From Pyropia yezoensis (lineage: Eukaryota > Rhodophyta > Bangiophyceae > Bangiales > Bangiaceae): a DNA stretch of 64,000 nucleotides. Below are positions 41,273 to 51,292 of this stretch, in pieces. Location of the stretch: contig CM020618.1 of NCBI GenBank assembly GCA_009829735.1, positions 8,027,119-8,091,118 of the forward strand, written 5' to 3'. Within the stretch, counting starts at the first letter, position 1, and each line of letters starts with the position of its first letter. The notes below the pieces were generated by a model that was given only the letters and a program-made list of their open reading frames with translations, had not been told where the DNA came from and made no database searches. The position numbers were made by a program, and so were the translations under genes.

Positions 41273-41682
41273 TGTTTGGTGGAGCAGCAGGGGATTGGAG
41301 TGTTTGAGGAGAGACACTTGGGAGCGGCGGTTGCGTTGTTCCGGTCTTGTCCTGTTCTGTGGTTGGGAAATTATTCGCACCCGTTCGCGGGAATCCTATT
41401 CCTGGCTCTCCGACCCCTCTCTTGTGTTCTGACGATCTTTGGACACGTAGGCAACTGGATTGTGGCTCTCAAAAGACCAACGTGGCTACCCCACCTGGCA
41501 CGACGGTGCCCGGAGGGGCAGGGCCTGCGTCCCTTGATGCATCCCTTGTCAACGCGGGGGACGCTGTCCAACACGGCGTAGTCCGAGCGGGCTAAGCTGA
41601 CCCGGGCGCGACGCCTGGTAGTGGGCTGGAGCTCACAGGTGGCCAAGTACCTCCTACTCCGGTTCCTCCGGTTGTCCCTCCT

Positions 41683-43235
41683 GTGGGAGCCACCCCGGGG
41701 TCAACGGCATTTGAGTCGGCTTCAAGCCGTCGACGCCCTCCTGTCGATTCTCCTCCTGAACTTTCCGGGATGCTCTCTGGTTCGTTTACTCCTGGACCTA
41801 CACATGGCAGCTGGGTATACACTCTTCTTCTTGCGGGCGCTGACAGTACTCGAGGCACGGCCGCGACTGGCTCCACGGCGCCCCCTATGGTCTCTAATCC
41901 TGGGACCGGACAAGCTTTTCCTCCTCTGGCGTCCTATGGGGCGGGAAGCTCCGAGACCCGTTACTGGAGCAGCCGAAGGCGGCGGCGTCGTCGTCGTCAC
42001 TTTAGCACAATTGAGACCAGTAACTCTAGCTCTGAGGAGGGATACGACTGGGACGCGACCTCTGGCCCTACTCGGCGCAGGCTGGTGGTTTTTGGCTTCC
42101 CTGCCCACCTATTAGGGGACGCTTCCTTAAACAATGTTACGTACTGGAGCAACTACCGGCTGGAGAATTAAGACCAAGGCTACACCCGGAAGATGGCCAA
42201 GAAAAAGCCATCGCTGAACCGGCGCATGCAGCCATGCTTCGGAGGACATCCCAAGTTTTATGGGAAAAAACTGGTCCTTATCATTGCCTTCCTGCGCCGG
42301 GTTGTCAAGCCATGTAACGACATTGATGTGTCGGAGGGCAAGGCACTCTATCTTCTGGTGAACTTCGTGACCGGAGAAGCAGAACAGCGGTTCGCACAAG
42401 AACTTCCGGACGCAGCCGGACACATCGTCGGGCGTAACGTCGGGAGCTATCCGGACGCGGGCAACTGGATCCTGTCCAACTACGCCGACGCAGATTCCCT
42501 GCGCAAGGCGGTGGAAGAATTGAGCCGGGCAACCACGGAACGACAGGAGACTCCGGGGGCCTTTGCCCGTCGTGTCCGGGAGATCAGTGAGGCTTGTGGC
42601 AACTACTATTCTGAAGACAGGTTCAAGATGGTCTTCTCGGAAGGGCTCCCAGAGTACCTTCAGGTTTATGCTGAGATCTACAACCAGGAACACCAAGAGC
42701 ATGCTTTCCAGCATCTGATGGCCTACACCAGGGCAAGTACCGGAAAGCCAAGGCACTCCAGGCGCCCATGGTATCGACTCCCAAGCCGTTGTCGCGAGTC
42801 CGTCTCGGACCCGACAAGGGAGGCGATGACCCGATACCGGTGTTGGCTGTTGGCTAGACCTCTCCAGTATCGTCAAGTGACAAGTGGGGTGGCTTCGTCT
42901 CAAAGGAACAACTTTCCTTGGTGGCTCCTGAGCAGGTCAAGAACGTGTGCTTCCGGTCTTGCTGCATGTGCCAGGGGGAGGACCACCTGTCTTACCAGCG
43001 ACCGACTATCCCCAAGGATCTCGAGCAGAGGCTAAAGCGCCAAGGGCTGGTATTAGCCGAGGCGGTCAACTGGGCTGACCGGCGGACGTCTACCAAGACG
43101 GACACGGCCCAGGTACACGAGGTCCGGGTGGCAGCCCTGCAGAGCATCACTGAAGCTCTCAGCAAAGTAGCCCCTACGGGCTTTGTCCTGAAGACCGAGA
43201 CCTCCAAGGAGATCTCGGGATCCCGAATCGAGTAG
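41683..43235 (+). pseudogene. Gag region of second element
   Basis: It holds an Arg-rich patch (WSSRRRRRRRRHFSTIE) and a capsid-like helical region (FYGKKLVLIIAFLRRVVKPC, SEGKALYLLVNFVTGEAEQR, FARRVREISEACGNYY). These parallel the gag capsid region of the first family (FEFLRRFTKACDDNAISEGM) but are clearly divergent. Confidence 0.7.
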
Positions 43236-43299
43236 GGCAGGCGCCCCCCGCAAGTGTCTTCCTGAACGTCCGACGGCAGGGTACAACCACCTGTTCTCC

Positions 43300-43966
43300 G
43301 CCTGTGTGCCGGGAGAATGGACGGCGGTTACCTGTCCAACCGGTATCCGCGTGGACACCCTGTTTGTTCAAGGGGATTCTGCTCGTCCTCCGTGAGGACA
43401 ATCTCAAGATTGATGCTCGCACGCGTGTGCGGGATAGTCTCCCCCAATGTGTCACTCCGGTAGTCGACACTGGAGCCGGTCCAAGCGTCATCACTGAGAA
43501 CCTGGTACCTTGGGACTGGCGCAGACAAGCCTGGAGAGCTCCTAGCAAGACCCGGATTGTGGACGTCCCGGGTCAAACTTGACGACCGCTTGACCGTCTC
43601 CCTGTCACCATCTTTGTCAACAATGAACCGATGCTCTTTCAATTTCTCCTAGTCAAGAACCTTTCAGTCCCCCTTATCCTAGGCTGGGACTTCCAGAGGC
43701 GGCATGTCAAGAGCATCCTGCCAGGAGAAGGAAAGGTGCAGTTCAACCACGGATACGTGTCACCTGTGCTGGAGCGTCTGGACGCCAAAGTTCGTGTAGT
43801 CAAGAGCAAGAAGGACCGTATCCCAGCTTCTACCCTGACGCTCTTCAAACCAGTGCGTCTTCTTCCCCGTTCGGAAACCAAGGTCCAAGTGACGACCCGG
43901 ACAACGGGTCCAAGCATGATCTTCGGACGCAAGGAGTTTCTGGCGATGCACGGGTTACACCTATAA
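43300..43966 (+). pseudogene. Protease region of second element
   Basis: Retropepsin-like VVDTGAGPSVITENL and LILGWDFQRRH (usually 'lLG.d.l'). A fossil of the aspartic protease that matures Gag-Pol. Confidence 0.75.
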
Positions 43967-44225
43967 TATGGGCCCATCGGAGGGTAGAAAGGCACGTCCC
44001 GTTCTCCGTGCTTGCCGTCGATGTGAGCCGGAAGCCGATAGCTCTCGCCAAGGGCACTCCAGTTGGCACGGCCGAGCCCTATCGAGGCTCTGCCCGGGCC
44101 CTCAGCAAAAGGGCCTCTTGAACCTGCAGCAACAACAAGGGTCCGACCTCCGAGCTCTGAGCGTACCACCGGGACAAGCACAGGCGACTGGCGATGCCCC
44201 AGCACCCGAAAAACCCCCGCCCTGA

Positions 44226-45470
44226 ATGCCGACTGTTCATCAAGACAACGTCCCTCCCGACTTGAAGGATGCTCTGGAGAAGCTTTTCCAAGATCACCGG
44301 CATTTGTGGACTGGGAAGCTGGGCAGGATGGATGGTACTCTGCACCGGATCCAACTCGAGCAAGATGCTGAGCCAGTACACCTGCAACCGTATCGGACTA
44401 AACCACATCCCCGGGATGAGATTGAGAAGCAGGTTGACAAGATGCTTAAGATGGATGTCTTTGAGGCCTCGGATGGCGAGTGGGCCTTCCCGGTGGTTCT
44501 CGTCCCGAGACCTGGCGGCCATTTCCGGTTTTTCGTTGACTCCTGGAGAGTGAACGAGATGACCGTCAAGGATGTATACCCGATACCTCGGATGGATGGC
44601 TGGATCGACTTCCTCGGTGACGCCACCCCCTTCTCTACCCTGAATTGTCACGCAGGATACTGGCAAATCCCTCTGGCTGACGAGGACAAGGATAAGACCA
44701 CCTTCACGTGCCATATGGGGCTATTTCAGTGCAATCGCCTTCCTTTTCGCCTCACCAATGCTCCAGCTACCTTCCAGAGAGTGATTTACATCATCCTATC
44801 AGGGCTAAGGTGCACGACATGCCTGGTTTGCTTGAACGATATCATCGTCTTCTCCAAGACTCCAGCATAACATCTAGAGCCCCTCCGAGAGGTCCTGGCT
44901 CTTCTGTCCAAGGCTGGAGGTACCCTGAAGGCAGACAAGTGTCACCTATTTGAGACCGAAGTTGAATACCTCGGGCATGTGCTAAGTCCGGGGGAGCTCC
45001 GGGTCAACGAGAAGAATATCAAGGCTTTTCGGCAAGCCCGGCAACCCAAGACTCTGACGGAACTCAAAATCTGTCTGGGTATGTACAACGTCTACCGCCG
45101 GTTTGTACGAAACTACGTCCTGTTTGCCAGGCCGCTGACCAAGCTCACCAGCAAGCAACTCCCTGCGCAACTCCCACTGTTTGACGAAAAACAGGCAGCA
45201 GCCTTCGAGGAGCTCACGAAGCGCCTGACCACGACCACAGGCCTGGCGCTACCCAAGCGGGAGGGCTAGTTCGTCCGGGAAGCCGAAGCCTGTGGCGTCC
45301 AGGTCGGGTGGTCTCTACTCCAGTAACAACCCGATGGGCACTTGCACCCGGTGGGCTACTGCAGCCGCGTCCTGACTCCAGCAGAGAAGAAATATTCTAC
45401 AACGGAAGGCGAGTGCTTGGCAGTCGTCTAGGCCTCCTTGAAACGCCTCTACCTGGAAGGACAAGAATTC
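44226..45470 (+). pseudogene. Reverse transcriptase/RNase H region of second element
   Basis: Contains DSWRVNEMTVKDVYPIPRMD, LNCHAGYWQIPLADEDKDKT, LTNAPATFQRVI and a degenerate catalytic box (CLNDIIVFSK), then FLG-type and Y..F.R blocks (LGMYNVYRRFVRNYVLFARP). Typical Ty3/gypsy RT order. Confidence 0.85.
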
Positions 45471-45575
45471 CTCATCCGGACGGACCATGCCAGCCTGAGG
45501 TGGCTGCTTTGAGTGGAAAGCCGCCATGGAAGGGTCGCCCGGTGGCGTTGACGCCTCTCGGAATTCAAGTACAAG

Positions 45576-46355
45576 GTGTGCACCAGAGCAGGGAGGGAGC
45601 ACCACTGCGCCGACAGCATGTCCCAATTGGAAACTCCTGCTGCCGACACGGGCCCTATCCCGAAGGAAACACCCTGCTTCATCTTCCCGAATGTCGCACG
45701 TGGCTGGCATGCTCCCCTATACGAGATGCCTGCAGCCAATCAGCCGGTAGGCATTCACCGGATGCTGGAGGCACAGCTCAATGATCCCCATTGCTTAGAG
45801 CTCCGCCACCAGATTGACTTGAACCGGAATAGTCGCTTCTTAGAGTCAACGGATGGACTCTTAATACGGGTATCGCCCTTTCATGGGGCAACTCAAGTCT
45901 ACGTACTTCAGGACCTACGAGCTGATATCCTCCATCTGGAACACTCGTCTCCCCAGGACGGACACCCTGGCATCAACCGGATGTACGCCTCGATGCGGCG
46001 ACACTACTACTGGGAAATCATGGCAAGTGACGTCCACAAGCATCTGGAGGCCTGTGTCTCCTGTGCAAGGAACCGGTTGACCCAGAGGAAGAGGATTTCT
46101 AAGCTACGCCTGTTTCCTAAGGTGGAGCCCTTTGCACGCTTGAGTATGGACTTCCTGGGGCCCCTACCTGAAGCATCCAGTGGCAACCTATACCTGCTCA
46201 TTCTCTGCGACCGGTTCTTCAAGCTCACCCGAGCAATCCCGCTAGGAGCCATCACGGCCCTGGACGTTACGTCGGCCTTCTGCGAGAACTGGATAGCGGG
46301 GTTAGGGTTAGGGATAGTGTACATCTGTACGGGGTCGAGTGGAAGAAGTCCTTGA
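45576..46355 (+). pseudogene. Integrase region of second element
   Basis: HHCC finger (GHPGINRMYASMRRHYYWEI ... CVSCARNR) and the first Asp of the DDE core (MDFLGPLPEA). The frame ends soon after LTRAIPLGAITALDVTSAF; the end of the DDE core is not seen. Confidence 0.8.
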
Positions 46356-47340
46356 TCGACGCCTGGGTGAGGGCATCCAAGAAGCACCAGGTGAAGGGGA
46401 TGCTGGATGGCGAAAAACCGACCGGGATCTCGACCTCGTGCTGCTACGGGATGACCTTGGGGTCGTACGCCGCCCGGTTGGCCTTTTACAGCTTCCAGAA
46501 CTCCTGGTGGTTGCTGCTCACGATGTAGTCACGCTGGCGCCCCCGACGCTCACCTTACTCCCGCGTCGGTGACAACATAGAGTAATTCCGGGTCAGGAAG
46601 GGCGGCTCCAGAGCGACCATCTCCGGACGAGGGTCGCAGGTCAAGCATCCCAGTTCGTTGAGCGCCTGTTCCCAAACCTTGAGCGACCGGCAGCCGTCTT
46701 CCTCCTCCGGCCAATGGAGCACGGACGCGGACACTCGGCGCTCCGTCCGAGGGGGATTCAGAACCAGCGCGAAGGGGAGGTCCTCAAGGCGAGCAACTGA
46801 AGCCGAGCCGGAAGAGCTCTGGAAGCGGTCTTGAGCCAGGTGTATCTGGTAGGCGGTGTTGAGGCGCATCTTGTCCATCTCCGACAACAACCCGCGCTGT
46901 AGTTCCTTGCGCCAAATGGTCAGGCAGTTCTGCTGGCACCGAATCGCGCTGACGTTCCCAACCACGGTAGTGTAGCCCGGCCCGCTTGGGGATCGTGACC
47001 AAGGAGCATTTCCGGGAGACCCACCGGCGGGGTCTCGACCGGGCGCGATGCCAGAGCTGGGAGCACATGTTCCGCATCCTCCGCCGGAACGACCGGCGTC
47101 TGCGCCGACTCTCGGGGAACCGGAGGCAGAGGCAGGGCATCACCGCCCAGGCTCTCCTCCTTCGGGCTCACCGCCGGATCCACGGGCCCAACCTGGATCT
47201 TGGAGCTGTACATGCCGTCCAGAACCGAGGGGAACGGGAAGGCCAAGGGCAAGGGGGGCAGGGGGGTATGCAACCACGACTCAAGCGGAGGACGCTGGAC
47301 CTCGGTACCTTTGCGGACGTACGCGAGGCTGTGCACGGTG
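46340..47340 (-). pseudogene. Opposite-strand coding remnant of second element
   Basis: On the strand opposite to pol, between integrase and the 3' LTR, several protein-like minus frames lie end to end (46555-46965, 46784-47143, 46920-47336). The sequence HEVEIPVGFS here resembles PQVEVPYGFP of the long antisense frame in the first family. The position and strand are the same. Remnant only; function unknown. Confidence 0.4.
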
Positions 47341-47393
47341 GCACCTGGTACGCCCTGAGGATGTGCCGGAGTACGGTGGGAGCTATGTAGCGT

Positions 47394-48604
47394 CCCTGGC
47401 CCTGACTGGGCACCGACCCGGGATGGCGACCAGAGAACACCAGGTGCCAGGACACGCCCGCCGTATGGGGATGGCTAGCGGCCGTGGCCCGTGGACAGCA
47501 CTGGGATGCGGTGGACTACGCTACCCACAAGTGAGAGAGGGACTTTTCATGGGCTTCCGCATACTTGAGAGAGACTTGATTTGAGAGAATAGACTGTGAG
47601 ATTAGTAAGGGAGAATAGAATTAGTACTGATAGTGGCCCCCGACCTGACGGGGTTAGACTCGGGTCGGGCCAACTCAGGGCTAGGGGGGTTACTAGGCCA
47701 ACGTGTCAAGGCTCCCCCAGATGCACGCTAAGAAGAACAGCGAGGCGCCCTTGGCCCGCGCCCTCAGCACAGCACTGATTATCGCCTGTCAAACTTTTCT
47801 TGTCTTTTTGGGCAATTCTTGAGCGAAAACCTGCATAAAACCTGCATCGACCCCCCCTCAAGGCATCATAGGCACCGCTTTTACCCCCGCTTCTTGCTTT
47901 CTGCCTACGACAGCTCGGGCGATTGGTATTCGCCACCTCCCTAGGTATGACCGGAAGCGCACGGGGCAGGAGAGCACTGTCGTGAAGCGCAAAGAAGCGA
48001 CCAACCATCGCTACGCTTGGGAGCAAGGTGTATACAAACGCGGTTAAAAATCGCGCAAGCTCTCGCACTGGTTCAGCAAAAACCTGCGCGACGACAGCTT
48101 TCGAGGGTCTGCACGGCAAAATCTCTTCGCCTTGCTCAATATCTACAACGTGAATTCTGACCAATGGAACGCTCCGTCCAGCAAACAGCAGCGCCACCGC
48201 TGTTGTCATTGGTTGACAGAACACCGTCAGCGGCCGTCGTGTCGGTCATACTGGTGGAGATTTTTTGGCCTCAGCCCATCCCCTCGATCAGAGAAGCAAA
48301 ATTCTGCTCGAGCCGTTCATTTTCGTGCTCGAGCAGGGCAAGAATTTGCACAACGAAGCAAGAGATCTGGCCAAAATCGGGCCTGTATCTTGACAAGGGA
48401 TAAGCAGTGCTGCGCAGGGAAATAGACAACTGCGCGTTTGCTTTCCTCTTCCCCGAGTGCACTACCGTGCGAATCTGTCGGCCCTGCCGACAGGCACGTG
48501 AGGCAACAGGCATACCACTTTCGAAGTTCCCCTTTCTGTGTGACCTGTCCCCTTCCCCCCGAGGAAAACTGACACGTGTCTGTGTGGATCGAGTTAACAC
48601 CACA
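47394..48604 (+). repeat. 3' LTR of second element, split by an insertion
   Basis: Begins TGTAGCGTCCCTGG. The LTR homology runs to 47766, is interrupted to 48415 and resumes at GGGAAATAGACAACTGCGCG, ending near TTAACACCACA. Confidence 0.8.
47767..48415. mobile_element. MITE-like 649-bp insertion with terminal inverted repeats
   Basis: Starts GCACAGCACTGATTATCGCC and ends with the inverted counterpart (GCGCAGCACTGCTTATCCCT when read on the other strand), about 26 bp with four or five mismatches. It has no coding capacity and is less GC-rich than the LTR around it. The clean match of the LTR halves defines its borders. The target-site duplication is unclear, so I assign no superfamily. Confidence 0.75.
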
Positions 48605-48642
48605 GGTGGGAATGTGCCGGGGTCGCTACCATGCGGGGCGTC

Positions 48643-50937
48643 CTAAACTTGGAAGCAGGAGGTGCTGCCAAAGGGCAATCTCCCACACGCCTGCTGCTGC
48701 TTCGTGTGCGCTACGCGGCTGGCCGGCCCGCGCTGGACCGCCGTCCCTGTAACCAAGGGTTGCACACCACCATCTACACCAGAAGGAGCTAGTAGAGCAT
48801 TCGGGGACGGTCCACCAATGGTCGAACGGCGTTCCGACCAGCCCGCATCTGCTCCAATGGGGCACGGCACCGACGGGGGGGGGAGACCAGGTGGGAGGAG
48901 AACAGTAGAAGGAGGCCTCATGGAGCCTGCAGCTCCGGCGGGTGTCGGCGGGGGGGTCGACGGAGCAGCAGCAGACGACAATCCCGCGGCCGTTTTCTTC
49001 ATGTCCGACGACAGGTGCTGGGCGGCGGCGCCCCGGCTGGCGCACTCAGACGCGTTTCTTGTCTTGTACGGTCTCAGCGCCTCTTTCAGCTTCTGCAAAT
49101 AGGGCTGCACGGCTGTGTCGATGTCCAATGTGAGGAGGAGGCCAGCGATCGCGGCCTCACTGGCGGTTGGGCTCAAGCACCTGTCCGCCGGGAACGTCTG
49201 CACCAACAGACCGGGTTCCAGCTCCACAGCACTCATCGTCCTTGCGTACATAGTGACGTCGCGCGACGTTTAGACCACGTCCCGGATTAGTTGACGCACA
49301 CTCTCACCACGAACCAGGCAGGCGGGCTTGACTGCCCCGTCATTCTTAGGCACCTTCTCGCTGACGTGCTCAAAACGGTCATTTAGGGACACCACACTGC
49401 GGTACCCCACCCTTATCGAATCAATCCTGATGAACAGGTAGGAGGAGACTTGTCCTGCAAGCATCGCAAGCACAAAGAAAGGGCAGGCTTCAACTGGTCC
49501 GTCATCAAGCGCAGCCCTATCAATACCAGCTCGCGCTGCGTGCGCCCCGAAGCCTGGGGAAGCTCTCGCGGGAGGACTCCTGCCACAACCTCGCGTCCGG
49601 CTGCGCGCAGCTACGTCGTCGAGTTGGTCGTTAAGGCGGTAGCCTGCCATGCCGCGTAATCCTGAAAGTGCGCCCAGATGGTTGTGCACGCCGTCGTCCA
49701 TGACAGCAAGATCATGTCCTCCCCCAAACCGCCGCGTGACACGAGCTTGTCACAACGGGAGCACTTCGCAAAATCCGCCATCAATTCGCAGGTGCCCATG
49801 GTGCATACAATGTCCCCCTTTTGCTCGAAGGTGCCGCTGAGCCGGTGCGGCTTGTTGTGCCGGATGCAGTACTCGCACCGTGACGGGGCAGGCACCTGGA
49901 AGGCCTCATCACCCTGCAGAGAGAGCGGGAAAACCCGCGCATTCGTACGCACGGCCTCGAGGCAGTCATACAGCGGGATCGGCTGAGAAAAAGCCACCGT
50001 CACCCCCAGACTCATGAAGTTGAGGGGTGTGCATGCCCGTGGGTCTCGCGTGGGAGCTCCACACTCCCACACAGCCGCTATGTGCGTGCAACCCCGCGCC
50101 CGAGTCCCAGCGCAAAAACCACAAGATGCGCGCTTCGCCGTGCCGTGTTGGACAGAGGAATTGGAAGAGCTGCACCATTGCTCGAGCACACGGCCACGTA
50201 CAGGCCGCCAAGCGCACTACACGCCCGAGGGCTCACGAAAGCTGCTGCCCCCACACGCCGCCTCACCGGCTTCACCGTCTGCAATAGTGAGGCGCTCAGC
50301 TCCTTGGCGACACCGTCAAAGACGGTGGTGTACTTGCAATCCATGGGCAGCCCGTTCGCCACGTCGTCGCCACACACGCCTCTGCCAACGCACGTGCACC
50401 GCGAGACGCCTTGCGCATCGATCCACACATACGCACTTGCTGGCTCCGCCGACTCGTCTCGCCGCCAGGCCGGCCGTCAATGACGCCAAACACTTCTGAA
50501 CTCATCCATATCTGCTCACGGCCACGCGAGCCGGCCCAGCCCCGCAGTTCGCCAAGGCACAGGGTAGCCACCGTCGTGTCAACATCGTGCTCGCTGGTAA
50601 ATTACACGGCGCTGCTCTGCACCAAGCGCTCTCCAATGACGCGCTTGAGCCCCCGGCCAAAGTTGCGCTCGGTGTGCCGCCCCGATCCCGCTTCGCATCC
50701 ACCTTGTCGGTGCCCAGGCCCCCTTCGCATCTGCCCGAGAACGGCGTCATCCACTGCATCAGAAGGAGGATTGCCAGGTGTCTTAGGTCCGTTCTGCGAT
50801 CCCAGCGGCTCACTGACGTCCATGTCAGCTCCATCTCCGCCGTATATGCTGCCCTTCCATCCAGCACCTGCCTTGACTCCTTGTTCCTCGTTCGGAAGCC
50901 CTACGCCGCCGTCACAAGAGCCAGGCACCAGCATGGA
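48643..50937 (-). pseudogene. Degenerate KDZ-type transposon protein, N-terminal half
   Basis: Protein-like minus-strand sequence runs over three frames. It contains EQIWMSSEVFGVIDGRPGGE, WIDAQGVSRCTCVGRGVCGD with NGLPMDCKYTTVFDGV, a SWIM-like zinc motif (SCGFCAGTRARGCTHIAAVW), then CEYCIRHNKPHRLSG, CTMGTCELMADFAKCSRCDK and further Cys pairs. CxC/SWIM-type zinc clusters followed by this layout precede the catalytic core in KDZ transposases, and the C-terminal half of such a protein lies at 37910-38955. A TAA near 50600 and at least two frame changes show it is decayed, or that introns are not recognised. The last part (48643-49251) contains AAIAGLLLTLDIDTAVQPYL and a Ser/Pro/Ala linker. Confidence 0.4.
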
Positions 50938-50970
50938 AAGCTCCCCGCTGCCGGACGAGCCCCTGCTCAG

Positions 50971-50980
50971 CTATAAAAGG
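50971..50980 (+). promoter_or_regulatory. TATA-box-like sequence
   Basis: CTATAAAAGG matches the eukaryotic TATA consensus in a GC-rich setting. Transcription to the right would start near 51000, antisense to the Fanzor gene, with no clear coding frame. It may be a chance match. Confidence 0.25.
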
Positions 50981-51292
50981 GAAGATTGCAGGAGCGGGGG
51001 TGCGACCACGTCGACGGGGATGGCGATGGTGGCGGTGCGGTGGTTGCATCCCGGTAATTCCGGTGCCGGTGCATCACGTGGCACTCTGTGCTTCAGCAAC
51101 TCTGACTGGACAACTATCGGTTAAACCCATCCGGGAAACATCCGACTCATCCTGGGAAAGGTCCCCGGAAAAGCCGGCGTCTAACCTGCTAGTGAACGAC
51201 CGACAATTAACCATGATTGGCTCGTCGGCGAAAAAGGGGGCGGCTAACGCACCCCGTGGTAGGTGAGGGTCACGGGCAAGATGTGCGCTGTC
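50981..51292. other. 3' flank of the Fanzor gene, no coding frame
   Basis: About 310 bp with no credible protein. In TnpB/Fanzor systems the guide (omega) RNA is transcribed from the 3' end of the gene and its flank on the same strand, so this and the end of the coding region are where to look. Confidence 0.35.

Larger units (their letters stand above)
40708..48604 (+). mobile_element. Second Ty3/gypsy LTR element, older and broken
   Basis: Parts: 5' LTR (about 40708-41272), primer-binding site (41277-41294, same sequence as in the first family), gag (about 41680-43240), protease (43300-43970), RT/RNase H (44226-45470), integrase (45576-46355), opposite-strand coding remnant (about 46340-47340), 3' LTR (47394-48604, enlarged by an inserted MITE-like element). 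Broken, with roughly ten breaks. The LTRs differ by about 8-10% by eye, so it is much older than the first family. Possible imperfect target duplication GGTTG/GGTGG. Confidence 0.88.

Noticed and set aside
42127-42903. 258-codon minus frame over the gag of the second element
   Set aside because: Shadow of the capsid-coding strand; no domain, and it does not lie where the antisense accessory frames do.
46297-46313. Telomere-like GGGGTTAGGGTTAGGG
   Set aside because: Only two TTAGGG units inside an element fossil; a similar single unit occurs near 19983. Too short for a telomere remnant.
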